The notes under the pieces: model-generated | The model's input: the letters and a program-made list of their open reading frames with translations, nothing else | What the model was told of the DNA's origin: nothing | The model's database searches: none | Assembly: GCA_003476595.1 (NCBI GenBank) | Contig: DMTU01000281.1 | Location: 1-17,841, forward strand | Source: Acidimicrobiaceae bacterium | GTDB taxonomy: Bacteria > Actinomycetota > Acidimicrobiia > Acidimicrobiales > Salinilacustritrichaceae | Length of the DNA stretch: 17,841 bases | Direction: 5' to 3' | Shown here: positions 7,423-13,719 of the stretch, one piece after another | Position numbering within the stretch: position 1 is the first letter of the stretch | How the letters are laid out: each line of letters starts with the position of its first letter | Program-made: the position numbers and the translations under genes

Positions 7423-8400
7423 GTGCGCACGACGAAGGCCTTGGTGGCCGTCCTGGTGACGGCGTTGCTGATCGGGACCGCGGCGCCGGCCGGCGCCGGG
7501 CTGCTGCCCGGCGGGTTGCTCGACGGCGGCTCGACGGACTCCGGCTACGACGACCCGTTCTTCCTGAACTGGCCGACGTACCTGCCCTCCACCACCCCCG
7601 ACACCTACGTCGCCTCGACGAGCAACGAGTGCAGGAACGGCCAGGTGCAGTGCGTGGACAAGGTCATCCGGGAGATGACGGCCCGGTACAACGCGCTCGG
7701 CTGCGACCACGCGTCGACCTTCGCCTTCACCTACCTGCTCACCACCGAGGAGTACCGGCGGGCGGTCGAGGACCCCGAGTTCTTCACCGACAACGCGTTC
7801 ATCAACCACCAGGACGCCGTGTTCGCCGACTACTACTTCGAGCAGTTCGACGACTGGAGTCGGGGTGCGATCGATCAGGTGTCGCCGGCGTGGCGCATCG
7901 CCTTCGACAGCGCCGAGCGCCAGCGGGTCAGCGGCATGGGCAACGTGTTCCTCGGCATGAACGCCCACGTGAACCGGGACCTGCCCTTCGTGCTCGCCGA
8001 CATCGGCCTGGTCAAGCCCGACGGCACCAGCCGCAAGGCCGACCACGACCGGGTCAACGACTTCCTCGCCGCCACCAACCAGTACCTGCTGCCCGAGGCG
8101 GCCAAGTTCCTCGACCCCACGTTGGACGACGGCGACATCCCTGGCATCTCGGTCGACAACTCGCTCATGGTGCAGGCCCTCGTGGTGTGGCGGGAGCAGG
8201 CGTGGCGCAACGCCGAGCGGCTCGTCGCGGCGCCGACCCCCGAGGCCCGGGCCGCCGTCGCCCAGGAGATCGAGCAGATGGCGGCAGCCGAGGCGCTCCT
8301 GATCCGCACGGCGTTCTCGTACACGCCGCTGCACACCCTGCTCGGCATGGGCCCGAGCCAGCGCAACGCCTTCTGCGAGTCCAGCTTCCGCACCCGCTGA
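7423..8400 (+). CDS. Secreted DUF5995 family protein
   Basis: This 325-residue protein starts with a signal peptide: a positive N-terminus, a hydrophobic core (about 7-20) and a likely cleavage site near APAGAG (21-26). The mature part matches my memory of DUF5995, a family of unknown function common in actinobacteria. Its recognisable stretches are CVDKVIREM (77-85), LGCDHASTFAFTYLLTTEEY (92-111), INHQDAVFADYYF (127-139), a tryptophan-rich DDWSRG region, and GNVFLGMNAHVNRDLPF (173-189). H96, H129, H182 and N184 look like conserved polar positions and could form a metal or catalytic site; that is inference. Four cysteines (70, 77, 94, 318) in the exported part allow two disulfides. The gene is divergent from the membrane-protein operon. 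Confidence 0.8.
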   Translation: MRTTKALVAVLVTALLIGTAAPAGAGLLPGGLLDGGSTDSGYDDPFFLNWPTYLPSTTPDTYVASTSNECRNGQVQCVDKVIREMTARYNALGCDHASTFAFTYLLTTEEYRRAVEDPEFFTDNAFINHQDAVFADYYFEQFDDWSRGAIDQVSPAWRIAFDSAERQRVSGMGNVFLGMNAHVNRDLPFVLADIGLVKPDGTSRKADHDRVNDFLAATNQYLLPEAAKFLDPTLDDGDIPGISVDNSLMVQALVVWREQAWRNAERLVAAPTPEARAAVAQEIEQMAAAEALLIRTAFSYTPLHTLLGMGPSQRNAFCESSFRTR

Positions 8401-8431
8401 GGGCGAATCCCGCCCCGGTGACCCCGGTCCG

Positions 8432-8437
8432 TAGTCT
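8432..8437 (+). promoter_or_regulatory. -10-like element TAGTCT of SURF1, probable leaderless start
   Basis: TAGTCT fits TANNNT and ends 8 bases before the GTG start at 8446; no Shine-Dalgarno sequence is present. The DUF5995 stop is 31 bases upstream, so SURF1 can be made from its own transcript. Confidence 0.45.
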
Positions 8438-8445
8438 CGGCCGCG

Positions 8446-9222
8446 GTGTACCGGTTCGCCCTCCGTCCGCTGTGGATCCTGTCGCACCTGTTCGCGCTGT
8501 CCTGCGTCGTTGCGTTCGTCGCCCTCGGGCTCTGGCAGCTCGACCGCCACGACGAGCGAGCCGAGCGCAACGCCACCATCGAGGCCCGGGCCGAGCTGTC
8601 CGCGGTGCCGGTCGCCGACGCGCTCGCCGAGGCCGGCGGTGACGACGATGCGCTCCGGTTCCGCACCGTCTCGGCCTCCGGCACCTACGGCGAGCGCGAC
8701 CTGCTCGTCGACAACCGCTCCAAGGACGGTCTGCCCGGGGCCTGGATCCTGACCCCCTTGCGCCTCGACGACGGCTCGACGCTGGTGGTCAACCGCGGCT
8801 TCCAGTTCAACGACGGAGGCCGGGTCGAGCCCGAGCCGGCGCCGGACGGGCCGGTGGCGATCGAGGGCACCGCGACCCCCTGGGAGGGGGACGACTGCGG
8901 CGTGCGGACCGACGACGCCGGCGACCCGGTGGGCATGGCGTGCCTGCGCCGGTCGGCCGCCGAGGAGGCCTTCGGTGGCGAGGTGCTGCCCGTCGTCGTG
9001 CAGCGCCAGACGTCGGACCCGCCGGCCGCCGACGCGCTCGCGCCGGTGCCGCTCCCCGAGCTCGACGCGGGCCCGCACCGCAGCTACGCGGTGCAGTGGT
9101 TCATCTTCGCTGCCCTCACCGCCGTCGTGTACGTCCTCATCCTGCGGCGCGTCGCGCACCGCACCGGCGAGCGGGCCGACGAGCCGACCGAGGAGCCGGC
9201 CGACCAGCCGGCCCCGGGGTGA
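8446..9222 (+). CDS. SURF1 family cytochrome c oxidase assembly protein
   Basis: The 258-residue product has the SURF1 layout: one N-terminal membrane helix ending in GLWQLDR (28-34, the family's G-x-W-Q-x-x-R motif), a large extracytoplasmic domain, and a second helix at about 215-236 introduced by YAVQWF (Y214, Q217, W218). SURF1 proteins help insert heme a or otherwise assemble the aa3-type cytochrome c oxidase. The extracytoplasmic part carries two cysteines in the stretch 150-170, and the C-terminus is a Glu/Pro-rich tail. No oxidase genes are in the window. The stop overlaps the start of the next TetR gene by four bases (GTGA), so the two are probably translated together, although a functional link is not obvious. 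Confidence 0.92.
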   Translation: MYRFALRPLWILSHLFALSCVVAFVALGLWQLDRHDERAERNATIEARAELSAVPVADALAEAGGDDDALRFRTVSASGTYGERDLLVDNRSKDGLPGAWILTPLRLDDGSTLVVNRGFQFNDGGRVEPEPAPDGPVAIEGTATPWEGDDCGVRTDDAGDPVGMACLRRSAAEEAFGGEVLPVVVQRQTSDPPAADALAPVPLPELDAGPHRSYAVQWFIFAALTAVVYVLILRRVAHRTGERADEPTEEPADQPAPG

Positions 9223-9809
9223 GCAGCCGCCGCGACCTGGCGGCCCGGATCCTCGACGCCACGTTCGCCGAGGTCGCGGCGCACGGCCTGGGGGCCCTGA
9301 CGGTGGAGGCGGTCGCGGTGCGGGCCGGGACCTCGCGGGCCACGCTCTACCGGCACGTCCCGGGCGGGCGCGACGAGCTGATCGCTCGCACGATCGAGCG
9401 CGAGGTCGAGCGGTTCTTCGGCGCGGTCATGGACTCAGTGCCGCTCCCGAGCACCGGGGTGGTCGACCACGTCGCCGGCATCGTCGTGGCTGCGCAGCGT
9501 CTGCTCGGTGAGCACGACGTGCTGCAGCGGCTGCTGGTCGAGGAGGCCGACGCCATCGTCCCGTCGCTGGCCACGGTCCAGCCCCTCGTGGCCCGCGGGC
9601 TCGCCCGCCACCTCACGGCCACCCTCGGCGATGCGGCCGGGCGCGGTGAGCTCCGGCCCGACGTCGACGTCGACGAGGCCGGTGACCACGCCGCCCGCCT
9701 CGTGCTCAGCTACGTCGGCAGCCCGGGCGGCTGGGATCTCGACGATCCGGACGAGGCGCGACGGCTGGTGCGGGACCGCATCCTCGCGGGCGTCGTGCCC
9801 GAGGGGTGA
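9219..9809 (+). CDS. TetR family transcriptional regulator (first of two)
   Basis: The protein has 196 residues. Its N-terminal three-helix DNA-binding domain (about 5-52) has the recognition helix TSRATLYRHV and the typical following stretch PGGRDELIARTIEREVERFF. The C-terminal ligand domain is not recognisable by eye. The GTG at 9219 overlaps the SURF1 stop; it lacks a strong ribosome-binding site, so coupled translation is likely. It is clearly related to the TetR protein encoded just downstream: both share RATLYR, PGG, D-LI and REV-RFF in the same register. Regulation of SURF1, of the neighbouring regulator or of the diiron gene are all possible. Confidence 0.88.
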   Translation: MSSRRDLAARILDATFAEVAAHGLGALTVEAVAVRAGTSRATLYRHVPGGRDELIARTIEREVERFFGAVMDSVPLPSTGVVDHVAGIVVAAQRLLGEHDVLQRLLVEEADAIVPSLATVQPLVARGLARHLTATLGDAAGRGELRPDVDVDEAGDHAARLVLSYVGSPGGWDLDDPDEARRLVRDRILAGVVPEG

Positions 9810-9831
9810 CGCAGGTCACGTCCGATTTGCG

Positions 9832-9866
9832 TAGACAGTGAGACAGATCTCCCCGTAGTGTCTCAC
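9832..9866 (+). promoter_or_regulatory. Promoter and probable operator of the second TetR gene
   Basis: A -35-like TAGACA (9832-9837), an 18-base spacer and a -10-like TAGTGT (9856-9861) lie just before the start codons at 9868/9871. The inverted repeat GTGAGACA (9838-9845) / TGTCTCAC (9859-9866), with 13 bases between the arms, covers the spacer and overlaps the -10. Size and position suit a TetR-family operator and imply autorepression. Confidence 0.6.
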
Positions 9867-9870
9867 GGTG

Positions 9871-10497
9871 ATGGGGACGATCTCGACGAGCGATGCGCTG
9901 GTGGTCGCGACCCCGGTGTCGCCGGTCACCGAGGAGCGCATCCGCGCCGCCGCCCTCGGCTGCATCGCCCGCACCGGGATCACCCGCACCACCGTCGACG
10001 ACGTCGTCCGTGCGGCCGGCGTGTCCCGGGCGACGCTGTACCGGGCCTTCCCGGGCGGCAAGGACGTGCTGATCGAAGCCGTGCTCGGCAGGGAGGTGCA
10101 CCGCTTCTTCGTCGAGCTCGCCGATGAGCTGGTCCGCCACGACGCCGCCGAGGACCTGCTGGTCGCCGGGGTGGGCCGGGCGCTGCGCTTCCTCACCGAG
10201 CACCCGGCGCTGCGCACCGTCCTGGCGACCGAGCCGGGGCTGCTGCTGTCGCAGGTGGCCTTCCACCGGCTCGGTCCCATCCTCGATGCCGCCGCCGCGT
10301 TCGCCGCCCCGTTCGTGCGGCCCCACGTCCGGCCCGACCACCCCCGGCCCGACGATGCGGCCACCGAGGTCGCCGAGCTGCTCGTGCGCGTCGTGCTCAC
10401 CTACGCGCTCGAACCCAGTCCCCACGTCGACCCGTCCGACGACGCCTCCATCATCCGCCTCGTGCGCCGGCACCTCCTGCCGGCGCTCACCGCCTGA
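9871..10497 (+). CDS. TetR family transcriptional regulator (second of two)
   Basis: This 208-residue regulator has an N-terminal helix-turn-helix domain (about 20-63) containing VSRATLYRAFPGGKD, then REVHRFFVELADEL, in the same register as the upstream TetR protein, so the two look like diverged tandem copies. A GTG at 9868, directly before the ATG, is an equally possible start; a leaderless transcript from the -10-like element at 9856-9861 could use either. An inverted repeat over that promoter points to autorepression. The gene for a ferritin-like diiron protein begins 43 bases after the stop with no terminator between, so that gene is the likely main target. Confidence 0.9.
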   Translation: MGTISTSDALVVATPVSPVTEERIRAAALGCIARTGITRTTVDDVVRAAGVSRATLYRAFPGGKDVLIEAVLGREVHRFFVELADELVRHDAAEDLLVAGVGRALRFLTEHPALRTVLATEPGLLLSQVAFHRLGPILDAAAAFAAPFVRPHVRPDHPRPDDAATEVAELLVRVVLTYALEPSPHVDPSDDASIIRLVRRHLLPALTA

Positions 10498-10540
10498 CCA
10501 TCCGCCCGACCGAACCCCCCCCATACACGAGGAGCCCCCA

Positions 10541-11686
10541 ATGACCGACACCACCGCCTCCAGCGAGAACGCCGCCATCGTCGGCCGCGAGGACCTGCAC
10601 GACATCGAGGGCATCCTCTCCGTCGTCGGGTCCGACGAGGGCGAGCTGATCCGCGCCGTCCAGGACAACGCCGACGCGCTGTTCACCTGGAACTACGAGA
10701 AGGGCGAGCGCCCGGCGCTCAACCGCCTGTACGAGAAGGCCAAGACCTCGATGTGGAACGGCGAGACCGACCTGGACTGGTCGATCGAGGTCGACCAGGA
10801 GGCCGTGGTCGTGGCCAACGCCGCCGGCGCCGGCGGCCTCGGGCCGGAGATGGACGTGAGCGGCACCCCGTTCGCCAAGTGGGGCGAGAAGGAGTGGCTG
10901 CAGCTCGGCGTCGAGTCCCAGAACTGGATGCTGTCGCAGTTCATGCACGGCGAGCAGGGCGCCCTGCTCTGCACGGCCAAGATCGTCGAGACCGTCCCGT
11001 GGATCGACGCCAAGTACTACGCGGCCACCCAGGTGATGGACGAGGCCCGCCACGTCGAGGTCTTCGCCAAGTACCTCGACACCAAGCTGTCGGGCCACTA
11101 CCCCCTGAACGCCCACCTCGGCCTGCTCCTCGACGACATCATCGAGGACAGCCGCTGGGACATGACCTACCTGGGCATGCAGATCATGGTCGAGGGCCTG
11201 GCGCTGGCTGCGTTCGGCTTCATCCACCAGATGACCACCGAGCCGCTGCTCAAGAAGCTGCTGCGCTACGTCATGTCCGACGAGGCCCGCCACGTGGCCT
11301 TCGGCGTGCTGTCGCTGAAGGAGTACTACGCCGAGCTGTCCGACGTGGAGATGAAGGAGCGCCAGGAGTTCGCGTTCGAGGCCGCCGTGCGCATGCGCGA
11401 CCGGTTCCTCCAGCAGGAGGTGTGGGCGCGGATGGGCCTCGACGTCAAGGAGGTCCTGCCCCTGGTGATGGCCGCGCCGGAGCGGGCCATGTTCCAGTCG
11501 ATGCTGTTCGCCAAGATCGTGCCGAACTGCAAGAAGCTCGGTCTGCTCGACCGCAACGACGGCTGGCTGCGCCAGAAGTTCACCGAGCTCGGCGTCATCC
11601 AGTTCGAGGACTGGGCCGACACCGAGGAGGAGTACGAGATGTTCGCCCTCGCCGAGGGCGAGGTGAACAGCTCCAACCAGGGCTGA
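10541..11686 (+). CDS. Ferritin-like diiron-carboxylate protein, probable oxygenase or desaturase-type
   Basis: This soluble protein of 381 residues carries a complete four-Glu/two-His diiron set: E138 (HGEQGAL), E168 and H171 (first DEARH), E218 (MVEGLAL), E248 and H251 (second DEARH). This is the E, ExxH, E, ExxH arrangement of ferritin-like diiron oxidases, which includes ribonucleotide reductase R2 subunits, acyl-ACP desaturases and AurF-type N-oxygenases. The length and the two DEARH repeats fit a group seen in actinobacteria with no assigned reaction; I cannot name the substrate. The ATG at 10541 follows AGGAG (10530-10534) with good spacing. It is probably co-transcribed with the TetR gene 43 bases upstream. 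No ferredoxin or reductase gene is nearby, so the electron donor must be encoded elsewhere. Confidence 0.85.
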   Translation: MTDTTASSENAAIVGREDLHDIEGILSVVGSDEGELIRAVQDNADALFTWNYEKGERPALNRLYEKAKTSMWNGETDLDWSIEVDQEAVVVANAAGAGGLGPEMDVSGTPFAKWGEKEWLQLGVESQNWMLSQFMHGEQGALLCTAKIVETVPWIDAKYYAATQVMDEARHVEVFAKYLDTKLSGHYPLNAHLGLLLDDIIEDSRWDMTYLGMQIMVEGLALAAFGFIHQMTTEPLLKKLLRYVMSDEARHVAFGVLSLKEYYAELSDVEMKERQEFAFEAAVRMRDRFLQQEVWARMGLDVKEVLPLVMAAPERAMFQSMLFAKIVPNCKKLGLLDRNDGWLRQKFTELGVIQFEDWADTEEEYEMFALAEGEVNSSNQG

Positions 11687-11712
11687 GCCGGCTGCATCCC
11701 GAGCCCGGAGCA

Positions 11713-11763
11713 CTGGGCGGCGATTCGTCGACGAATCGCCGCCCAGCGTCGCTTTCGGCGACG
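11713..11763. terminator. 34-bp perfect palindrome plus second hairpin, likely bidirectional terminator
   Basis: Bases 11713-11746 are their own reverse complement without a mismatch: 17-base arms CTGGGCGGCGATTCGTC and GACGAATCGCCGCCCAG, with the centre between 11729 and 11730. Directly after it CGTCGC (11747-11752) pairs with GCGACG (11758-11763) around TTTCG. The two structures lie between the convergent stops of the diiron gene (11686) and the DUF559 gene (11786). Termination for both strands is the simplest role. Confidence 0.6.
11725..11748 (+). repeat. 24-bp repeat, copy 1 (downstream of the DUF559 gene)
   Basis: TCGTCGACGAATCGCCGCCCAGCG differs at 2 of 24 positions from 12973-12996. 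This copy is the right half and centre of the 34-bp palindrome. Five bases further on, TTTCGGCGACGT (11753-11764) also recurs exactly, at 12848-12859. Confidence 0.7.
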
Positions 11764-11785
11764 TGAACCGTGCCGGTCGCTTGGC

Positions 11786-12763
11786 TCACGTCGGCGGAGC
11801 GAGAGGCGCGGATTCCGGCGTCCGTTTCCGTGCCTGCAGCAGGGGCGAAGTCGCCGAAGTTCGGGACGCAGCCAGCGCCAGCGTGGCCTCGAGCTCGGCC
11901 AGCACTGCGGAGGTGTGGCGAACCCAGCGCTTGTAGGTCGTGCGCACCACGTGCCAGTTCGCGATCTGCAACCAGTTCTGGCGCTCGGTGTCGTCGTCGT
12001 GGACGGTGGACCGGTCCCGGTGGTCGGCTCCCTCGAGCTCGAACGCCACCCGGAGGTCGGGCCAGGCGATGTCGATCTCCAGTGGACCCCGCACCGGGAT
12101 GACGATGCGGTGGTGTAGGCACCACCCGGTGATGCCGAGGTCGGTGAGCCAGCGACAGACGAGGCGCTCGAAGTCCGAGTGCGGCACCTCGTCGAGCGCC
12201 AGCAGGTCGGCGAGCCGGTGGATGCCGCCCCGGCCGGAGCGGGCGTGGGCGACGACGGTGGCGGGCAGCAGCGTCCGCGAGATCTTGTGGACCCGGCGGG
12301 CTGCATCGATCAGCAGCTCGACGTCGATCGTCGGGTCGGCCGCGCAGTCGAGGATGGTTCGACCGACGCCCGTCACCGGCAGCCCCCGGACCGAGCCGGG
12401 GATCGCCAGGTGGAGGTCGGAGGACTCGTGCACGATCATCCCGGTGCTCCGCGGTCGACGTCCCCGGGGCACCGACACGTGGTGGTGCTCGGGTGCAGGG
12501 AGCAGCTCCCACAGCCACGCCGCCGAGCCGTGGGACAGCACGGCACCAGGTCCGGCGGCGAGCACCCGCGCGAGCAGCCGGGACTCGGGTGTGTCCGGCG
12601 CTCCGGGCAGGCGGTACACGCCGCGTGCTGCCCGCAGGAGGTGGCGACGGCGAACGGCCGCGTCGATGGTCGGCTCCGGGACGCTGCGCTCAGTCAGCTG
12701 GCGGCGGGCGACGAGGCCGAGCTGGTCCTCGGCGAGGGGTGCGGCGACGGTGGCGAGGCGCAC
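11786..12763 (-). CDS. AbiEi-like N-terminal domain / DUF559 nuclease-like protein
   Basis: The N-terminal part (about 10-55, with RRRHLLRAARGVYRLPG) resembles the winged-helix domain of AbiEi-type antitoxins. The C-terminal part (about 195-295) resembles DUF559, a Vsr-like PD-(D/E)xK fold: E199, D231 in EIDIAWPD, E242 and E244 in FELEG, then the NWHVVRTT strand. Such two-domain proteins (325 residues here) are frequent in actinobacterial genomes and are often labelled as AbiEi-family antitoxins, but no AbiEii toxin gene is adjacent, so a classic toxin-antitoxin pair is not supported. Nuclease activity is inference. The GTG at 12763 is fixed by GGAGGA (12769-12774) five bases upstream. The gene stands alone on the minus strand and is flanked by near-identical repeats, which hints at a mobile or duplicated unit. 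Confidence 0.75.
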   Translation of the reverse strand: MRLATVAAPLAEDQLGLVARRQLTERSVPEPTIDAAVRRRHLLRAARGVYRLPGAPDTPESRLLARVLAAGPGAVLSHGSAAWLWELLPAPEHHHVSVPRGRRPRSTGMIVHESSDLHLAIPGSVRGLPVTGVGRTILDCAADPTIDVELLIDAARRVHKISRTLLPATVVAHARSGRGGIHRLADLLALDEVPHSDFERLVCRWLTDLGITGWCLHHRIVIPVRGPLEIDIAWPDLRVAFELEGADHRDRSTVHDDDTERQNWLQIANWHVVRTTYKRWVRHTSAVLAELEATLALAASRTSATSPLLQARKRTPESAPLAPPT

Positions 12764-13082
12764 GGGCTTCCTCCGATCGGAGTGCTCGGGGGAAGCGCCG
12801 GCCACGGTACGGAAAGGATGCGACGGTCGCCCGCGCCCGCCTGGAAATTTCGGCGACGTCGCCCATGCTCCCGGTCGTGCTCCCGCCGCCGGAATCGAGG
12901 GGCCAGGTTCCGGCGACCGCAGCAGTGCGCACGGCACCGGAAGGGCCACAGGAATGAGCGCGGCGCGACGAATCGTTGACGAATCGCCGCCCAACGACCG
13001 GCTGCGACTGCGCCGGCCAGGCGGCGAGACCGGTTCGGGGAAACCTGCCGCCGCCACGCTCCGCAAGGCGCACACTGTGCCC
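12764..13082. other. 319-bp divergent intergenic region with repeats
   Basis: No convincing gene lies here. It holds the ribosome-binding site of the DUF559 gene, an inverted copy (12846-12864) of a 19-base stretch within that gene's 3' end (11843-11861, 17 of 19 matching after reverse complement), the 24-bp repeat copy 2, a tandem GACGAATCG (12967-12975 and 12978-12986), and GCACA-C-TGTGC (13070-13080) just before the GNAT start. Promoters for both flanking genes should be here, but I see no strong boxes. Confidence 0.55.
12973..12996 (+). repeat. 24-bp repeat, copy 2 (upstream of the DUF559 gene)
   Basis: TCGTTGACGAATCGCCGCCCAACG matches 11725-11748 at 22 of 24 positions in the same orientation. 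Unlike copy 1 it is not part of a full palindrome; its left side instead carries a second GACGAATCG. Confidence 0.7.
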
Positions 13083-13625
13083 ATGGCCGTGACCATCCGC
13101 CGGGCGACGCTCGACGACCTCGATGACCTTCTCGACCTGCGCGAAGCGGTGGCGGGGGAGGGGGTCTGGATCGGCGCGCAGGTGCCGCTGGACCGCGACG
13201 GCGATCGGGCCAGGCACCTCCACACCATCGAGCAGCAGGAGGACGGGACCAGCGCCGTGTTCCTCGTGGCCGAGCTCGAGGGGGTCATGGTCGGATCCCT
13301 CTCGATGCACGCCCGCATCGGCATCGCCGGACTGGGCATGCAGATCGCCGACGGCCACCGGGGGCAGGGCATCGGCGCTGCGCTGGTGGCTGCCGGGATC
13401 GAGTGGGCTCGCGAGGCGGGCGTGCACAAGGTCGAGCTCGAGCACTGGCCGTGGAACCACCGGGCCCGGGCGCTGTACGAGCGGTTCGGGTTCGTGGAGG
13501 AGGGCTACCGGCGGCGCCAGTACCGGCGAAAGGACGGCTCGCTCTGGGACTCGGTGGTCATGGGCCTGGTGCTCGACGAGGACGCACCGGGCCACGAGGA
13601 GCGGGCGGCCGAACCGCCGATCTGA
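13083..13625 (+). CDS. GNAT family N-acetyltransferase
   Basis: This 180-residue protein transfers an acetyl group from acetyl-CoA to an amine; the acceptor is unknown. The acetyl-CoA loop is HRGQGIGAAL (92-101, the R/Q-x-x-G-x-G/A motif), on the strand MQIADGHRGQG. It is followed by the helix IEWAREAGVHKVELEHW and the motif N125...ALYERFGFVEEGYRRRQY (130-147), as in RimI- and YhhY-like enzymes. The ATG at 13083 begins directly with the typical first strand MAVTIRRAT. There is no clear Shine-Dalgarno sequence; a weak CACACT six bases upstream might serve as -10 for a leaderless transcript. The IS element starts 25 bases after the stop. Confidence 0.92.
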   Translation: MAVTIRRATLDDLDDLLDLREAVAGEGVWIGAQVPLDRDGDRARHLHTIEQQEDGTSAVFLVAELEGVMVGSLSMHARIGIAGLGMQIADGHRGQGIGAALVAAGIEWAREAGVHKVELEHWPWNHRARALYERFGFVEEGYRRRQYRRKDGSLWDSVVMGLVLDEDAPGHEERAAEPPI

Positions 13626-13650
13626 ACCCGGGGTGACGGGCGGCCCCTCT

Positions 13651-13673
13651 GTGTCCGTGAACAGTGAGACACC
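13651..13673 (+). repeat. Left terminal inverted repeat of the IS
   Basis: GTGTCC (13651-13656), seven variable bases and GTGAGACACC (13664-13673). The reverse complement of the right end has the same two blocks, with six bases between them. Confidence 0.75.
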
Positions 13674-13719
13674 TTCGCATCCCCACTCTGTGCAAGAGGG
13701 CGACGAAGGATGACCACAC

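Noticed and set aside
7363..9159. 598-codon minus-strand frame opposite the DUF5995 and SURF1 genes
   Set aside because: Val/Gly/Arg/Asp-rich with no domain; both plus-strand genes have clear motifs.
10487..11713. 408-codon minus-strand frame opposite the diiron gene
   Set aside because: Leu/His/Val-rich antisense of a strongly coding sequence; no motif or ribosome-binding site.
11786..12763. Complete type IV toxin-antitoxin system
   Set aside because: Only the AbiEi-like domain is present, fused to DUF559; no AbiEii-like nucleotidyltransferase gene lies beside it.
12764..13429. N-terminal extension of the DUF559 frame to 13429
   Set aside because: The frame is open, but GGAGGA sits 5 bases before the GTG at 12763, and the extension would run antisense into the GNAT gene without any recognisable sequence.
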